A DNA stretch of 5,814 bases from an uncultured Paracoccaceae bacterium (GCA_937900975.1 CALCPC010000237.1:1-5814), one strand, 5' to 3'. Counted from the stretch's first letter, positions 1-5,814 are shown. A program made the numbers and translations. The notes: generated by a model from the sequence alone, not told the origin.

Positions 1-363
1 ACGGGTGCGGCCATCGCCTGCCCCGACCGCCCCGTGCTCGCGCTGACCGGCGATGGATCCGCGATGTACACGCTGCAATCCTTGTGGACGATGGCGCGCG
101 AGGGTCTTGACGTGACCGTTCTCGTCTTCGCCAATGGCGGCTATCGGATCTTGCATGCGGAAATGCAGGGCATGGGCGTCGAAACGCCGGGCCGCAATGC
201 CGAGCGAATGTTCGACATCACCGGTCCGACGCTCGATTGGGTTGCTTTGGCCGCCGGCCATGGGGTTCCGGGGGAGGCGGTCGACACTGCCGAAGCGCTC
301 GAAACCGCCATCGACGCGGGGCTCCAATCCAAGGGGCCCTATTTGATCGAAGTCCGGATTTAG
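1..363 (+). CDS. Thiamine-diphosphate-dependent enzyme, acetolactate synthase large-subunit-like (C-terminal part, 5' truncated)
   Basis: This is the last 120 residues of a TPP-dependent enzyme; the frame is open to the left edge, so the start is outside the window. The visible part is the C-terminal pyrophosphate-binding domain. The TPP/Mg motif starts with GDGS at visible residues 17-20, and the matching Asn is at residue 45 in VFANGGYRIL. The Asp-Asn spacing of 27 residues is that of benzoylformate decarboxylase and acetolactate synthase. The usual Asn-Asn pair is Ala-Asn here, but the metal-ligand Asn is kept. The chain ends with the typical strand PYLIEVRI. The family decarboxylates 2-keto acids and may ligate the product to a second carbonyl compound; cytosolic. 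The segment GDGSAMYTLQSLW resembles the 'IlvB-like' side branch, often annotated acetolactate synthase, more than true biosynthetic IlvB. The substrate cannot be told from this fragment. Family is certain, exact reaction is not. Confidence 0.9.
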   Translation, partial: TGAAIACPDRPVLALTGDGSAMYTLQSLWTMAREGLDVTVLVFANGGYRILHAEMQGMGVETPGRNAERMFDITGPTLDWVALAAGHGVPGEAVDTAEALETAIDAGLQSKGPYLIEVRI

Positions 364-364
364 A

Positions 365-471
365 GCATTTTCCGTTCAAAGCAGGTCAGCCATCATCAGA
401 AAATGCGTTCAAAATCAAAAGCATGCTGATCTTGAGGCCGCGATTCCTGACCCAATGTGAACGGAAATTGC
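365..471. repeat. Intergenic inverted-end element, nested hairpin (REP/MITE-like)
   Basis: The ends 365-378 and 458-471 are inverted repeats of 14 bases with one mismatch (core TTCCGTTCA / TGAACGGAA). Inside them, further complementary blocks are correctly nested: 384-388 with 448-452, 395-399 with 426-430, and 403-406 with 421-424. The whole element can therefore fold into one long imperfect stem. An alternative 8-base exact pairing also exists (365-372 with 399-406). The segment is more AT-rich than its surroundings and starts one base after the stop codon of the TPP enzyme gene. It may act as a transcription end or mRNA-stabilising structure for that gene. The form resembles dispersed intergenic repeats of alphaproteobacteria, but I cannot count copies from one window. 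No target-site duplication is evident. Confidence 0.5.
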
Positions 472-1167
472 GCGCGCCAGGGCACCCGCCACAGCGCCGC
501 GAAGACCACGGACAGACGCAACGGTTGGGGCGCTCTCAACAGCGGGCGGGCGCGGGGCCTTTGAGCGCGCTGGCGGGACACGGGGCACCGACCCCCGGTC
601 AACACGGATTGCGACGCGACCTCTGACGACGAACCGAACCGGCGCCGGGCATCTGAGCGCGACCGAGGTCTCGCGGCGGAAGACGTCGTTGCCCACGCCC
701 CCCGTTGGCGCGGCCGGAGCGGCCTTTGCCGAATGCGCGACAGGGCCCGTCCAAAGCAGCCTTGACGCTTTTGGGCGTGGAGGGGAGGGCCATTTGGCAG
801 GTGGAAGTGGCAAGCCTTTCGCAAGGCACAAGTCTTGCCTGCGTGACCTCCGCCAGATCAAACGCGCCAAGCGGTCGGGCGCTGGCCTTCGTGGCACGAC
901 CGCGCGGCCCTCTTGCAAACTTCCATTTCTGTCAAACCGGACCGGCCCGAAATCCCCTTATGGGGTGCCGGGATCCTATGGCAGTGGCGCGCTCCGAAAC
1001 CCGATGGGACGAAGGCCACGGTGCGACCCTTTTGGCCGGGCGGGCAAAGACGCCCGCGTGGTCCGTAGTCTCAGGGTGCGATCAACCGATGACGGCGGAC
1101 GCATTGACAAGGTCTTTACTGAAGATCGACGGCTGCCGCTTAATCAAATCCTGTGACGCTGGGCGGT
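472..1167. other. Long GC-rich stretch without a recognisable gene
   Basis: Several open frames cross this stretch on both strands, but their translations are Arg/Pro/Ala-rich, match no family I know and look like chance openings in GC-rich DNA. No convincing ribosome binding site precedes any of them. I looked for tRNA, tmRNA, RNase P RNA and SRP RNA signatures and saw none. Small hairpins are visible. One at 1040-1057 has a 6-base stem (GCGGGC/GCCCGC) with a 6-base loop. One at 954-965 pairs CCCC with GGGG around TTAT. A compound structure lies at 809-840. None is followed by a T-run. The stretch could be decayed coding sequence or could hold an unrecognised RNA; the sequence does not decide. 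Confidence 0.55.
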
Positions 1168-1195
1168 GCGCGGCGAGCCTGAAAATCGCCCGCGC
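1168..1195 (-). terminator. GC-rich hairpin downstream of the DUF6280 gene, possible terminator
   Basis: Bases 1168-1176 pair with 1186-1195, giving a 9-base GC-rich stem with one bulged base and a 9-base loop. It lies 12 bases beyond the stop codon of the minus-strand gene at 1208-1510. In the direction of that gene it is not followed by a proper U-run, only the loosely T-bearing GGATTTGATTA further on. It may be a weak terminator or a 3'-end stabilising stem. Confidence 0.33.
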
Positions 1196-1207
1196 GCGCT
1201 CCCCCGC

Positions 1208-1510
1208 TTACGCAGCGGCGCGACGCTCGCTTTCTTCGCGCGACAGAGCGATGGACGTGCGAACGCCTTTGCCGACGAACTCCATCAGTCCCTTCACACA
1301 CCGCTCGTTCGGGTCGATCCCGGCGCAAGACAACACTTCCCGCCCATCGCGAGACCGTGCCCAGCGGGCGATAACCTCTGGCCCGTTGCCATATTTCTTG
1401 TCATCGGCAATCGCATCGTCCAGCGCTGCCAGCACCACAGCCGCAAACAGTTTCCGGGCCCGAGATCCCTGGTCGTTGGCGTAAGCTGTGGCATCAACGT
1501 AATCGAACAT
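1208..1510 (-). CDS. Conserved small protein of unknown function, DUF6280 family
   Basis: The product is 100 residues, soluble, with no signal peptide or membrane segment. It is rich in charged residues and probably mostly helical. Distinctive stretches are ARKLFAAVVLAALDDAIADD, KKYGNGPEVIARWARSRDGR and SCAGIDPNERCVKGLMEFV. These match my memory of the DUF6280 family, which is widespread and well conserved in Rhodobacteraceae; its function is not known to me. The start is set at the ATG at 1510 because GGGAGAG (1515-1521) lies four bases upstream. A second in-frame ATG at 1531 would add seven residues (MCEWESV) but would place that Shine-Dalgarno inside the gene. The gene has its own 239-base spacer on the 5' side and looks monocistronic. 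It could be a small nucleic-acid-associated or regulatory protein, but nothing in the sequence proves this. The coding call is strong; the family name is moderately sure. Confidence 0.85.
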   Translation of the reverse strand: MFDYVDATAYANDQGSRARKLFAAVVLAALDDAIADDKKYGNGPEVIARWARSRDGREVLSCAGIDPNERCVKGLMEFVGKGVRTSIALSREESERRAAA

Positions 1511-1514
1511 TACG

Positions 1515-1521
1515 CTCTCCC
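1515..1521 (-). promoter_or_regulatory. Ribosome binding site that decides the DUF6280 start
   Basis: On the minus strand GGGAGAG ends four bases before the ATG at 1510. The same heptamer precedes the dehydrogenase start at 4296. It supports the shorter of the two possible starts. Confidence 0.65.
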
Positions 1522-1696
1522 ATTCACACATTCAGTTCGCGAGTCGGCGCAATATGTCAGTTTCTCGACACCAGAGTCGTGCGTTGTACGCATAGCAGCG
1601 TTGCATAAAGCGCATCGCCGCTGAAGCCCCTGCTGGCGTCCCTTCAGCCTTGCACCGATAAAAAACTCAGAACTCATTCCATCGTTTTCGACCCGA

Positions 1697-1724
1697 GATG
1701 TAAGCAATTGGTTAACTTTAACAA
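1697..1724 (-). promoter_or_regulatory. Weak promoter candidate for the DUF6280 gene
   Basis: Within the AT-rich spacer 1511-1749, reading the minus strand, TTGTTA (1719-1724) is followed after 16 bases by TACATC (1697-1702). These match the -35 and -10 consensus only partly. A leader of about 185 bases would result, holding a 7-base hairpin (1620-1626 with 1642-1648). The spacer is the only clearly AT-rich block near this gene, which is the main reason to look for the promoter here. The exact boxes are guesses. Confidence 0.2.
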
Positions 1725-1749
1725 GAGATTGCCAAAGAAAAGTCGCATA

Positions 1750-4296
1750 TCAGGCGCGCATACGCGCACCTGAGGGATCGAAAGGCGGTTCGGCGGCGAT
1801 GCGGGCGGCGCGGCGATGGCCGAGAATTTCGATCTCGAACATGTCCTCCGCCGCCTCCTCCGCCAGGGCTGCCGGGACATAACCCTGCGCCATCGAGGCG
1901 GCGACGCTATGCGCATAGCCCCCGGATGTCACCCAGCCGACAACCCGCCAATCTCCGTCGACCTGCTTATCGCTGCGCCCCAGCGCCAGACCCTCGGCAC
2001 CAAAGCGGGTGACGCCCGTATGCGTCGGCGCCGTCGTGCCATAGTCGCGCCCGGCGGTGCGGGCCCAGATCGGCTCATCGGCCATGACATCGGCCGTTCC
2101 CGCGTCAATGGTAAAGGACACCCGGCGCAGCCGCGGACCCTCGGCAGCCTCCCGCGCGGCAGCCTCGCGCCCGATAAAGTCGTTTTTCTCCAGCTTCACA
2201 AACCGCTCCATGCCCCCTTCAAACGGCCCATAGATCGGGCGAAGCTCCGCCGCCCAGGTTGGGAAATTCTTCTCCAACCGCATCGACAGCAGCGCCCGCA
2301 TCCCGAAATCGCGGATGTCATAGGCGGCGCCCGCGGCCTTCAACGCCTGATAAACACTGCGTAGATAGCAAGGCTCCATCCAGATCTCATAGCCGAGGTC
2401 GCCGGTATAGCTGATCCGATTGACCCGTGCGGGACATCCCGCAACATCCATCTCGCGATGATCCATGAACCGGAAGGCGGTGCGCGCGATATCCTCTGTA
2501 ACCAAGGGCTCCAGCACCTTGCGCGCATTTGGCCCGGCGATTGTCAGCCCCATCAGCCGTTGGCCAAGCCGGACCACCGACACGCTGCCGTCGGCGGGCA
2601 GATGCGCCTCAAACCAACGCATGTGATAGACCTGCGCGCCAGAGGAGCCGAAGATCACGAAGCGAGCCTCGCCGGGCGTGGCGATGGTGAAATCGCCGAG
2701 CAGCTTGCCGGCGGCGTTCAGCATTGGCGTCAGCACCATGCGGCCTGTCTTCGGCATCGTGTTGGTCATCAACCGGCTGAGCCAGGCCTCCGCCCCTGGA
2801 CCCGTGACCTCATATTTCGCGAAGTTCGAAATCTCCGAGATGCCGACGCTGTCGCGCACCGCCCGCACCTCTGCCCCGACATGCTCAAAATCGTTGGAGC
2901 GGTGGAACGACAGAACATCCGCCGCGGCCGCCGCCGATGGCGCATACCAAAGCGGCACCTCCAACCCCCACGTGTCGCCCATGACCGCGTGGTTGTCGCG
3001 GGTCTGAATGTCGTAAAGCGGCGTGGTCTGGTGGGGACGCCCGGCGGGCAGCTCCTCGTTCGGGAAGCGGATCGAGAAGCGGCGCGAATAGTTCTCGCGC
3101 ACCTTGGCATTGGTGTAGCGCAGCGTCGTCCACTCCCCAAACCGCGCGACATCCATGCCGAAAATGTCGAACCCGGGATCGCCCTCGGTCATCCAGTTGG
3201 CCAGCGCGAGGCCAACGCCGCCGCCCTGGCTGAACCCCGCCATCACCGCGCAGGCGGACCAGAAGTTTGTCAGGCCCTGCACCGGTCCGACCAACGGGTT
3301 GCCATCGGGGGCAAAGGTGAAAGGGCCGTTGATGATCTGCTTGATGCCCGCCTTCTCGAGCGCGGGAAAATGGCGGAACCCGATCTCAAGGCTCGGCACG
3401 ATCCGTTCCAGGTCGGGCTCCAGCAATTCATGGCCGAAATCCCAGGGGGTGTTGACCGGCGACCAGGGTTTGCAGGCCTTCTCATACGTGCCGACAAGAA
3501 GCCCGTTCCGCTCCTGCCGCGTGTAGATTTCGCCTTTGAAATCAATGATGTGGCAAACTTCGCGCCCCGTGGCTTGGTTGTATTCGATGACCTCGGGCAT
3601 ATCCTCGGTCAAAAGATACATGTGCTCCATCGCCAAAAGCGGCAGCTCCAGTCCGACCATCCGGCCCACTTCCCGCGCCCAAAGACCGCCCGCGTTGACC
3701 ACATGCTCGGCCCGGATCGTGCCCGCCTTCGTGACCACGTTCCAGGTGCCGTCGGCATCCTGCGTGATCTCTGTCACCGGATTGCGGAGGCTGATTTCGG
3801 CGCCAAGCTTCCGCGCCGCCTTGGCATAGGCATGGGTCGTGCCAGAGGGGGCGAGATGCCCTTCCACCGGATCCCAGAGCGCGCCGTAAAAGTGGCTGTC
3901 GTCCAACATCGGGAACATCGCCTTCGCCTCGGCCGCGGTCACAAGCTCGGTATCCATGCCAAGATAGCGGCCCTTGGCATGGGCGGTGCGCAGGAAATCC
4001 ATCCGCTCAGGACTGTCGGCAACCATGAAACCGCCGGTCAGATGCAGCCCGCAGGACTGGCCGGAGATTTCCTCAAGCTCTTTGTAAAGCCCGACGGTAT
4101 AGGCCTGCAGCTTTGCCACATTGGGATCGCCGTTCAGCGTGTGAAACCCACCGGCGGCATGCCAGGAGGAGCCTGAGGTCAGCTCCGACCGCTCCACCAG
4201 AACCGCATCGGTCCAGCCGGCACGGGCAAGATGGTAGAGAACCGAGCATCCGACGACCCCCCCTCCGATAACGACGACACGTGCAGTGGTTTTCAT
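1750..4296 (-). CDS. FAD-dependent dimethylglycine/sarcosine dehydrogenase-like protein with C-terminal GcvT (aminomethyltransferase) domains
   Basis: The product is 848 residues, slightly longer than the usual 810-830 of this family. Residues about 5-375 form a DAO-type FAD oxidoreductase: GGGVVG at 11-16 binds the FAD dinucleotide, and Glu35 ends the second strand. WHAAG at 45-49 holds His46, equivalent to the histidine that carries covalent FAD in mammalian dimethylglycine and sarcosine dehydrogenases. EHMY at 224-227 is the conserved EHxY segment near the substrate site. About 376-433 is the linker domain (FAO_M type). About 435-710 is the GCV_T folate-binding domain and about 724-833 its C-terminal barrel. 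The family oxidatively demethylates N-methylated glycines, passes electrons to an electron-transfer flavoprotein and gives the one-carbon unit to tetrahydrofolate. The start is the ATG at 4296, after GGGAGAG with a 7-base gap; an upstream in-frame start near 4350 lacks this and adds no conserved sequence. No signal peptide is seen, so it is cytosolic. The exact substrate (dimethylglycine, sarcosine or another methylated amine) is not decidable here. It is divergent from ghrA. Confidence 0.92.
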   Translation of the reverse strand: MKTTARVVVIGGGVVGCSVLYHLARAGWTDAVLVERSELTSGSSWHAAGGFHTLNGDPNVAKLQAYTVGLYKELEEISGQSCGLHLTGGFMVADSPERMDFLRTAHAKGRYLGMDTELVTAAEAKAMFPMLDDSHFYGALWDPVEGHLAPSGTTHAYAKAARKLGAEISLRNPVTEITQDADGTWNVVTKAGTIRAEHVVNAGGLWAREVGRMVGLELPLLAMEHMYLLTEDMPEVIEYNQATGREVCHIIDFKGEIYTRQERNGLLVGTYEKACKPWSPVNTPWDFGHELLEPDLERIVPSLEIGFRHFPALEKAGIKQIINGPFTFAPDGNPLVGPVQGLTNFWSACAVMAGFSQGGGVGLALANWMTEGDPGFDIFGMDVARFGEWTTLRYTNAKVRENYSRRFSIRFPNEELPAGRPHQTTPLYDIQTRDNHAVMGDTWGLEVPLWYAPSAAAAADVLSFHRSNDFEHVGAEVRAVRDSVGISEISNFAKYEVTGPGAEAWLSRLMTNTMPKTGRMVLTPMLNAAGKLLGDFTIATPGEARFVIFGSSGAQVYHMRWFEAHLPADGSVSVVRLGQRLMGLTIAGPNARKVLEPLVTEDIARTAFRFMDHREMDVAGCPARVNRISYTGDLGYEIWMEPCYLRSVYQALKAAGAAYDIRDFGMRALLSMRLEKNFPTWAAELRPIYGPFEGGMERFVKLEKNDFIGREAAAREAAEGPRLRRVSFTIDAGTADVMADEPIWARTAGRDYGTTAPTHTGVTRFGAEGLALGRSDKQVDGDWRVVGWVTSGGYAHSVAASMAQGYVPAALAEEAAEDMFEIEILGHRRAARIAAEPPFDPSGARMRA

Positions 4297-4303
4297 AGCG
4301 CGG

Positions 4304-4312
4304 CTCTCCCTT
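4304..4312 (-). promoter_or_regulatory. Ribosome binding site of the dehydrogenase gene
   Basis: The minus strand reads AAGGGAGAG, then seven bases, then the ATG at 4296. This is the best Shine-Dalgarno near the 5' end and fixes the start 18 codons inside the longest open frame. Confidence 0.65.
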
Positions 4313-4503
4313 CTTTGGTCCAGTGTCGGCGCGTGGCGCGGGAACCGCACGACCCCACCCCGACCTTTTCTGTTTTGAACGCGACAAATTCAGCGTCGGA
4401 CGGCCAGCCGCGGCTTTACATCGCCGGCTGCATCGGCACAGTCGGGGCAGTCTTGATTGCGGTGCGTTGTGCGAACCCCTGCCCCTTCTCAAAGCACCCC
4501 GGT

Positions 4504-5433
4504 GTGAGCTGCGTCCTGCATGTCAGCGGCGCCCGCGCGGATTGGTGGCACACCCGGATGGCGGGGCTTTTGCCAGAAATGCCGGTCTACCCCTGGAATG
4601 CGGTGCCCGATCCGGGTGCCGTGCGCTATGCGGTGGTTTGGAAACCGCCCCCGGGCGGGCTGCGGCGGTTTCCCGCGCTCCGGGCGATTGTCTCGATCGG
4701 CGCGGGGGTCGACCATGTGTTGATCGACCCAGACCTGCCGCTTGGTGTGCCGATTTTGCGCACGACGGGGGGCGATCTAACCCAACGGATGCGCGAATAC
4801 ATCGCTTTGCACACGCTCCGCCTCCACCGCGCGGAACCGGCGTTGCGGGCGGCCGCGGCGCGGGGCGACTGGACGCAGATCGTGACGCCGCCCGCCGCGC
4901 GGCGCAGGGTGGGCGTGATGGGGCTTGGCACGCTGGGTTCTGCGGCGGCCCGGACGCTTGCCGGGCTTGGCTTTGCGGTGCAGGGCTGGGCCCGGTCTAA
5001 ACGTGCGTTGGAGAATGTGACCGTTTTCGCGGGCGACGCGGCCTTGCCGGCCTTTCTTGAGGCGAGCGAGATCCTGATCTGCCTCCTGCCCCTGACCGAC
5101 GCGACGCGCGGCATCCTGAACGCCCGGCTTTTTGCGGCACTTCCCGCGGGCGCTGGCCTGATCAATGCCGGGCGCGGGGGGCATCTGGTGGAGGCTGACC
5201 TCATCCCCGCGCTCGACGCGGGCCACTTGTCCCATGCCGTGCTCGACGTTTTTGAGACCGAACCCCTGCTCGGGGATCATCCGTTTTGGACCGACCCCCG
5301 CATCGATGTGACGCCGCACACGGCCTCTCTCATCGATCCCGACACGGGCGCGCGACTGATTGCCGAGAACATTCGCCGGATGGAGGCGGGTGCGCCGATC
5401 GACGACTTGATCGATCCCGCGCGCGGCTACTAA
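4504..5433 (+). CDS. ghrA: Glyoxylate/hydroxypyruvate reductase A (D-2-hydroxyacid dehydrogenase family)
   Basis: From the GTG at 4504 the product is 309 residues, matching the family (E. coli GhrA, 312). It reduces glyoxylate to glycolate and hydroxypyruvate to D-glycerate with NAD(P)H in the cytosol. The N-terminal substrate domain contains SIGAGVDHVL. The Rossmann motif GLGTLG is at 140-145, followed by GWARSK at 161-166, whose Arg-Ser fits NADPH preference in this family. The catalytic residues are present: Arg224 in NAGRGG, Glu253 in DVFETEP and His272 in TPHTAS. The arginine and histidine are offset by three from E. coli R227 and H275. The start is uncertain. The frame is open upstream to 4231, but that part overlaps the dehydrogenase gene antisense and has no family character. 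GTG 4504 has no evident Shine-Dalgarno; TTG 4453 and GTG 4462 are alternatives. ATG 4558 would remove the first beta strand. It lies divergent from the dehydrogenase across 207 bases in which I see no clear promoter. Confidence 0.88.
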   Translation: MSCVLHVSGARADWWHTRMAGLLPEMPVYPWNAVPDPGAVRYAVVWKPPPGGLRRFPALRAIVSIGAGVDHVLIDPDLPLGVPILRTTGGDLTQRMREYIALHTLRLHRAEPALRAAAARGDWTQIVTPPAARRRVGVMGLGTLGSAAARTLAGLGFAVQGWARSKRALENVTVFAGDAALPAFLEASEILICLLPLTDATRGILNARLFAALPAGAGLINAGRGGHLVEADLIPALDAGHLSHAVLDVFETEPLLGDHPFWTDPRIDVTPHTASLIDPDTGARLIAENIRRMEAGAPIDDLIDPARGY

Positions 5434-5438
5434 AGCGG

Positions 5439-5473
5439 TGCGCCAACGGCGCAGGCCACCCGGCATGGCCTGC
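5439..5473 (+). terminator. Overlapping hairpins after ghrA, probable transcription end
   Basis: Five bases after the ghrA stop there is a small stem (5439-5444 with 5448-5453, loop of three). A stronger stem pairs 5451-5458 with 5466-5473, eight bases without mismatch around a seven-base loop. The two share 5451-5453, so they exclude each other. The T-rich bases that follow (TCTTTGATTT, from about 5484) are separated from the stem by about ten bases, so this is not a textbook terminator. Its position fits the end of the ghrA transcript. Confidence 0.4.
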
Positions 5474-5511
5474 CGCGCCGATGTCTTTGATTTCAGCACA
5501 CGGTCCGCGTT

Positions 5512-5814
5512 TTAGGGTTTTTCGCGACAGGCCCCCCGGCGCCCCTTCGCCGACCGCCGCGAAAACGGTGCGTAAAGCCGGCACCAAACCAGCGACGTGG
5601 CGAGGCGCGGCAGTGCTTTGCGCCTTGCGCCTGCGCTCAAGGGCGCTGCGAAGTCTCCACCGCTCAAGGACGCCGCGACGGCGCCACCACTCAGGGTCGC
5701 CGCGACGGCGCCACCACTCAGAGTCGCCGCGACGGCTCTGCCACTAAGGGTCGCCGCGACGGCCTCGCCACTCAAGGTCGCCGCGACGGCTCCGCCACTC
5801 AGGGTCGCCGCGAC
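5512..5814 (-). CDS. Possible 3' end of a gene with nine-residue repeats (5' end off the window)
   Basis: A minus-strand frame runs open from the right edge to a TAA at 5512-5514, giving 100 visible residues. It reads through the tandem array as copies of VAATLSGGA (variants end in GRA, GEA, GGD), then an Arg-rich tail of about 40 residues with two cysteines. Most differences between copies fall on third positions of this frame (CTG/CTT/TTG, AGT/AGC, GGT/GGC, ACC/ACT), as expected for coding sequence. The opposite-strand frame VAATAPPLR shares those same third positions and is also open to the edge from GTG 5597, so the strand is not decided. A repeat length divisible by three in GC-rich DNA can stay open by chance. 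I recognise no family and propose no function. Confidence 0.25.
   Translation of the reverse strand, partial: VAATLSGGAVAATLSGEAVAATLSGRAVAATLSGGAVAATLSGGAVAASLSGGDFAAPLSAGARRKALPRLATSLVWCRLYAPFSRRSAKGRRGACREKP
5642..5814. repeat. 27-base tandem repeat, six copies plus a partial one, continuing past the right edge
   Basis: Copies start at 5642, 5669, 5696, 5723, 5750 and 5777, with the first 11 bases of a seventh at 5804. The first copy is clearly degenerate, the second differs slightly, and the rest are close to each other. Each of the last four begins with the invariant palindrome GTCGCCGCGAC (five arms plus a central base), followed by 16 more variable bases ending in a CACTCAGG-like block. 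A still weaker copy may lie at 5615-5641. The copies become more uniform towards the right edge, as if the array grows or is homogenised there. There are no unique spacers. It may be part of a repeat-bearing gene, a binding-site array or a neutral variable-number repeat. Confidence 0.9.

Noticed and set aside
415..918. 167-codon minus-strand open frame in the gene-poor stretch
   Set aside because: It is Arg/Pro/Ala-rich, matches nothing recognisable, and competes with overlapping frames on both strands that look equally random.
472..1167. Known structured RNAs (tRNA, tmRNA, RNase P, SRP RNA)
   Set aside because: None of their conserved signature blocks could be found by eye on either strand.
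705..1484. 259-codon plus-strand open frame
   Set aside because: It overlaps the DUF6280 gene antisense over most of that gene, the translation is low-complexity Arg/Ala/Ser-rich, and no ribosome binding site was seen.
1704..1726. CtrA-type site in the TTAAC-rich patch
   Set aside because: The two TTAA half-sites are separated by two bases rather than the seven of the full CtrA motif.
2458..4176. 572-codon open frame on the plus strand
   Set aside because: It lies wholly antisense to the dehydrogenase gene, its translation is His/Arg/Pro-rich with no family character, and long antisense frames are expected opposite GC-rich genes.
4231..4503. Longest in-frame extension of ghrA to ATG 4231
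   Set aside because: The added 91 residues overlap the 5' end of the dehydrogenase antisense, exceed the family's length and show no conserved character.
5286..5747. 153-codon plus-strand frame overlapping the end of ghrA
   Set aside because: It begins inside ghrA in another frame, is Arg/His/Pro-rich, and is closed by a stop in one repeat copy, so it looks like a shadow.
5642..5814. CRISPR array
   Set aside because: The 27-base units are directly abutting and similar throughout; the 16 variable bases are not unique spacers.

Overview
The window looks like chromosomal DNA from a GC-rich alphaproteobacterium, most likely of the Rhodobacterales (Roseobacter/Rhodobacter group). The basis is the strong G/C bias at third codon positions, a small protein matching a family I associate with Rhodobacteraceae (DUF6280), and a fused FAD oxidoreductase/GcvT enzyme of the type common in marine alphaproteobacteria. 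This assignment comes from recognition alone; no search was run.

Layout, left to right. (1) Bases 1-363 (+) are the C-terminal end of a thiamine-diphosphate enzyme of the acetolactate synthase-like group; its start lies off the left edge. (2) One base after its stop codon begins a 107-base element with near-perfect inverted ends that can fold into one nested hairpin (365-471). (3) Bases 472-1207 form a long GC-rich stretch with no believable gene. (4) 1208-1510 (-) encodes a 100-residue conserved protein of unknown function. (5) A 239-base, relatively AT-rich spacer follows. (6) 1750-4296 (-) encodes an 848-residue dimethylglycine/sarcosine dehydrogenase-like protein. (7) A 207-base divergent spacer separates it from (8) 4504-5433 (+), a glyoxylate/hydroxypyruvate reductase A (GhrA) that probably starts at GTG. 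(9) Two overlapping hairpins follow ghrA. (10) The right end (5642-5814) is a 27-base tandem repeat that runs off the window. Its period is nine codons, and a minus-strand frame through it stays open to the edge, so it may be the 3' end of a repeat-bearing gene.

How the genes might work together is inference. The dehydrogenase would oxidatively demethylate a glycine-betaine breakdown product (dimethylglycine or sarcosine) and pass the one-carbon unit to tetrahydrofolate. GhrA would reduce glyoxylate or hydroxypyruvate, which connect to glycine and serine. The divergent pair is therefore compatible with shared use in methylated-amine, glycine and one-carbon metabolism. No transporter or regulator is in view to confirm this. 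I see no clear new defence or mobile system. The features that most deserve a second look are the right-edge tandem repeat, the inverted-end element and the gene-poor stretch.
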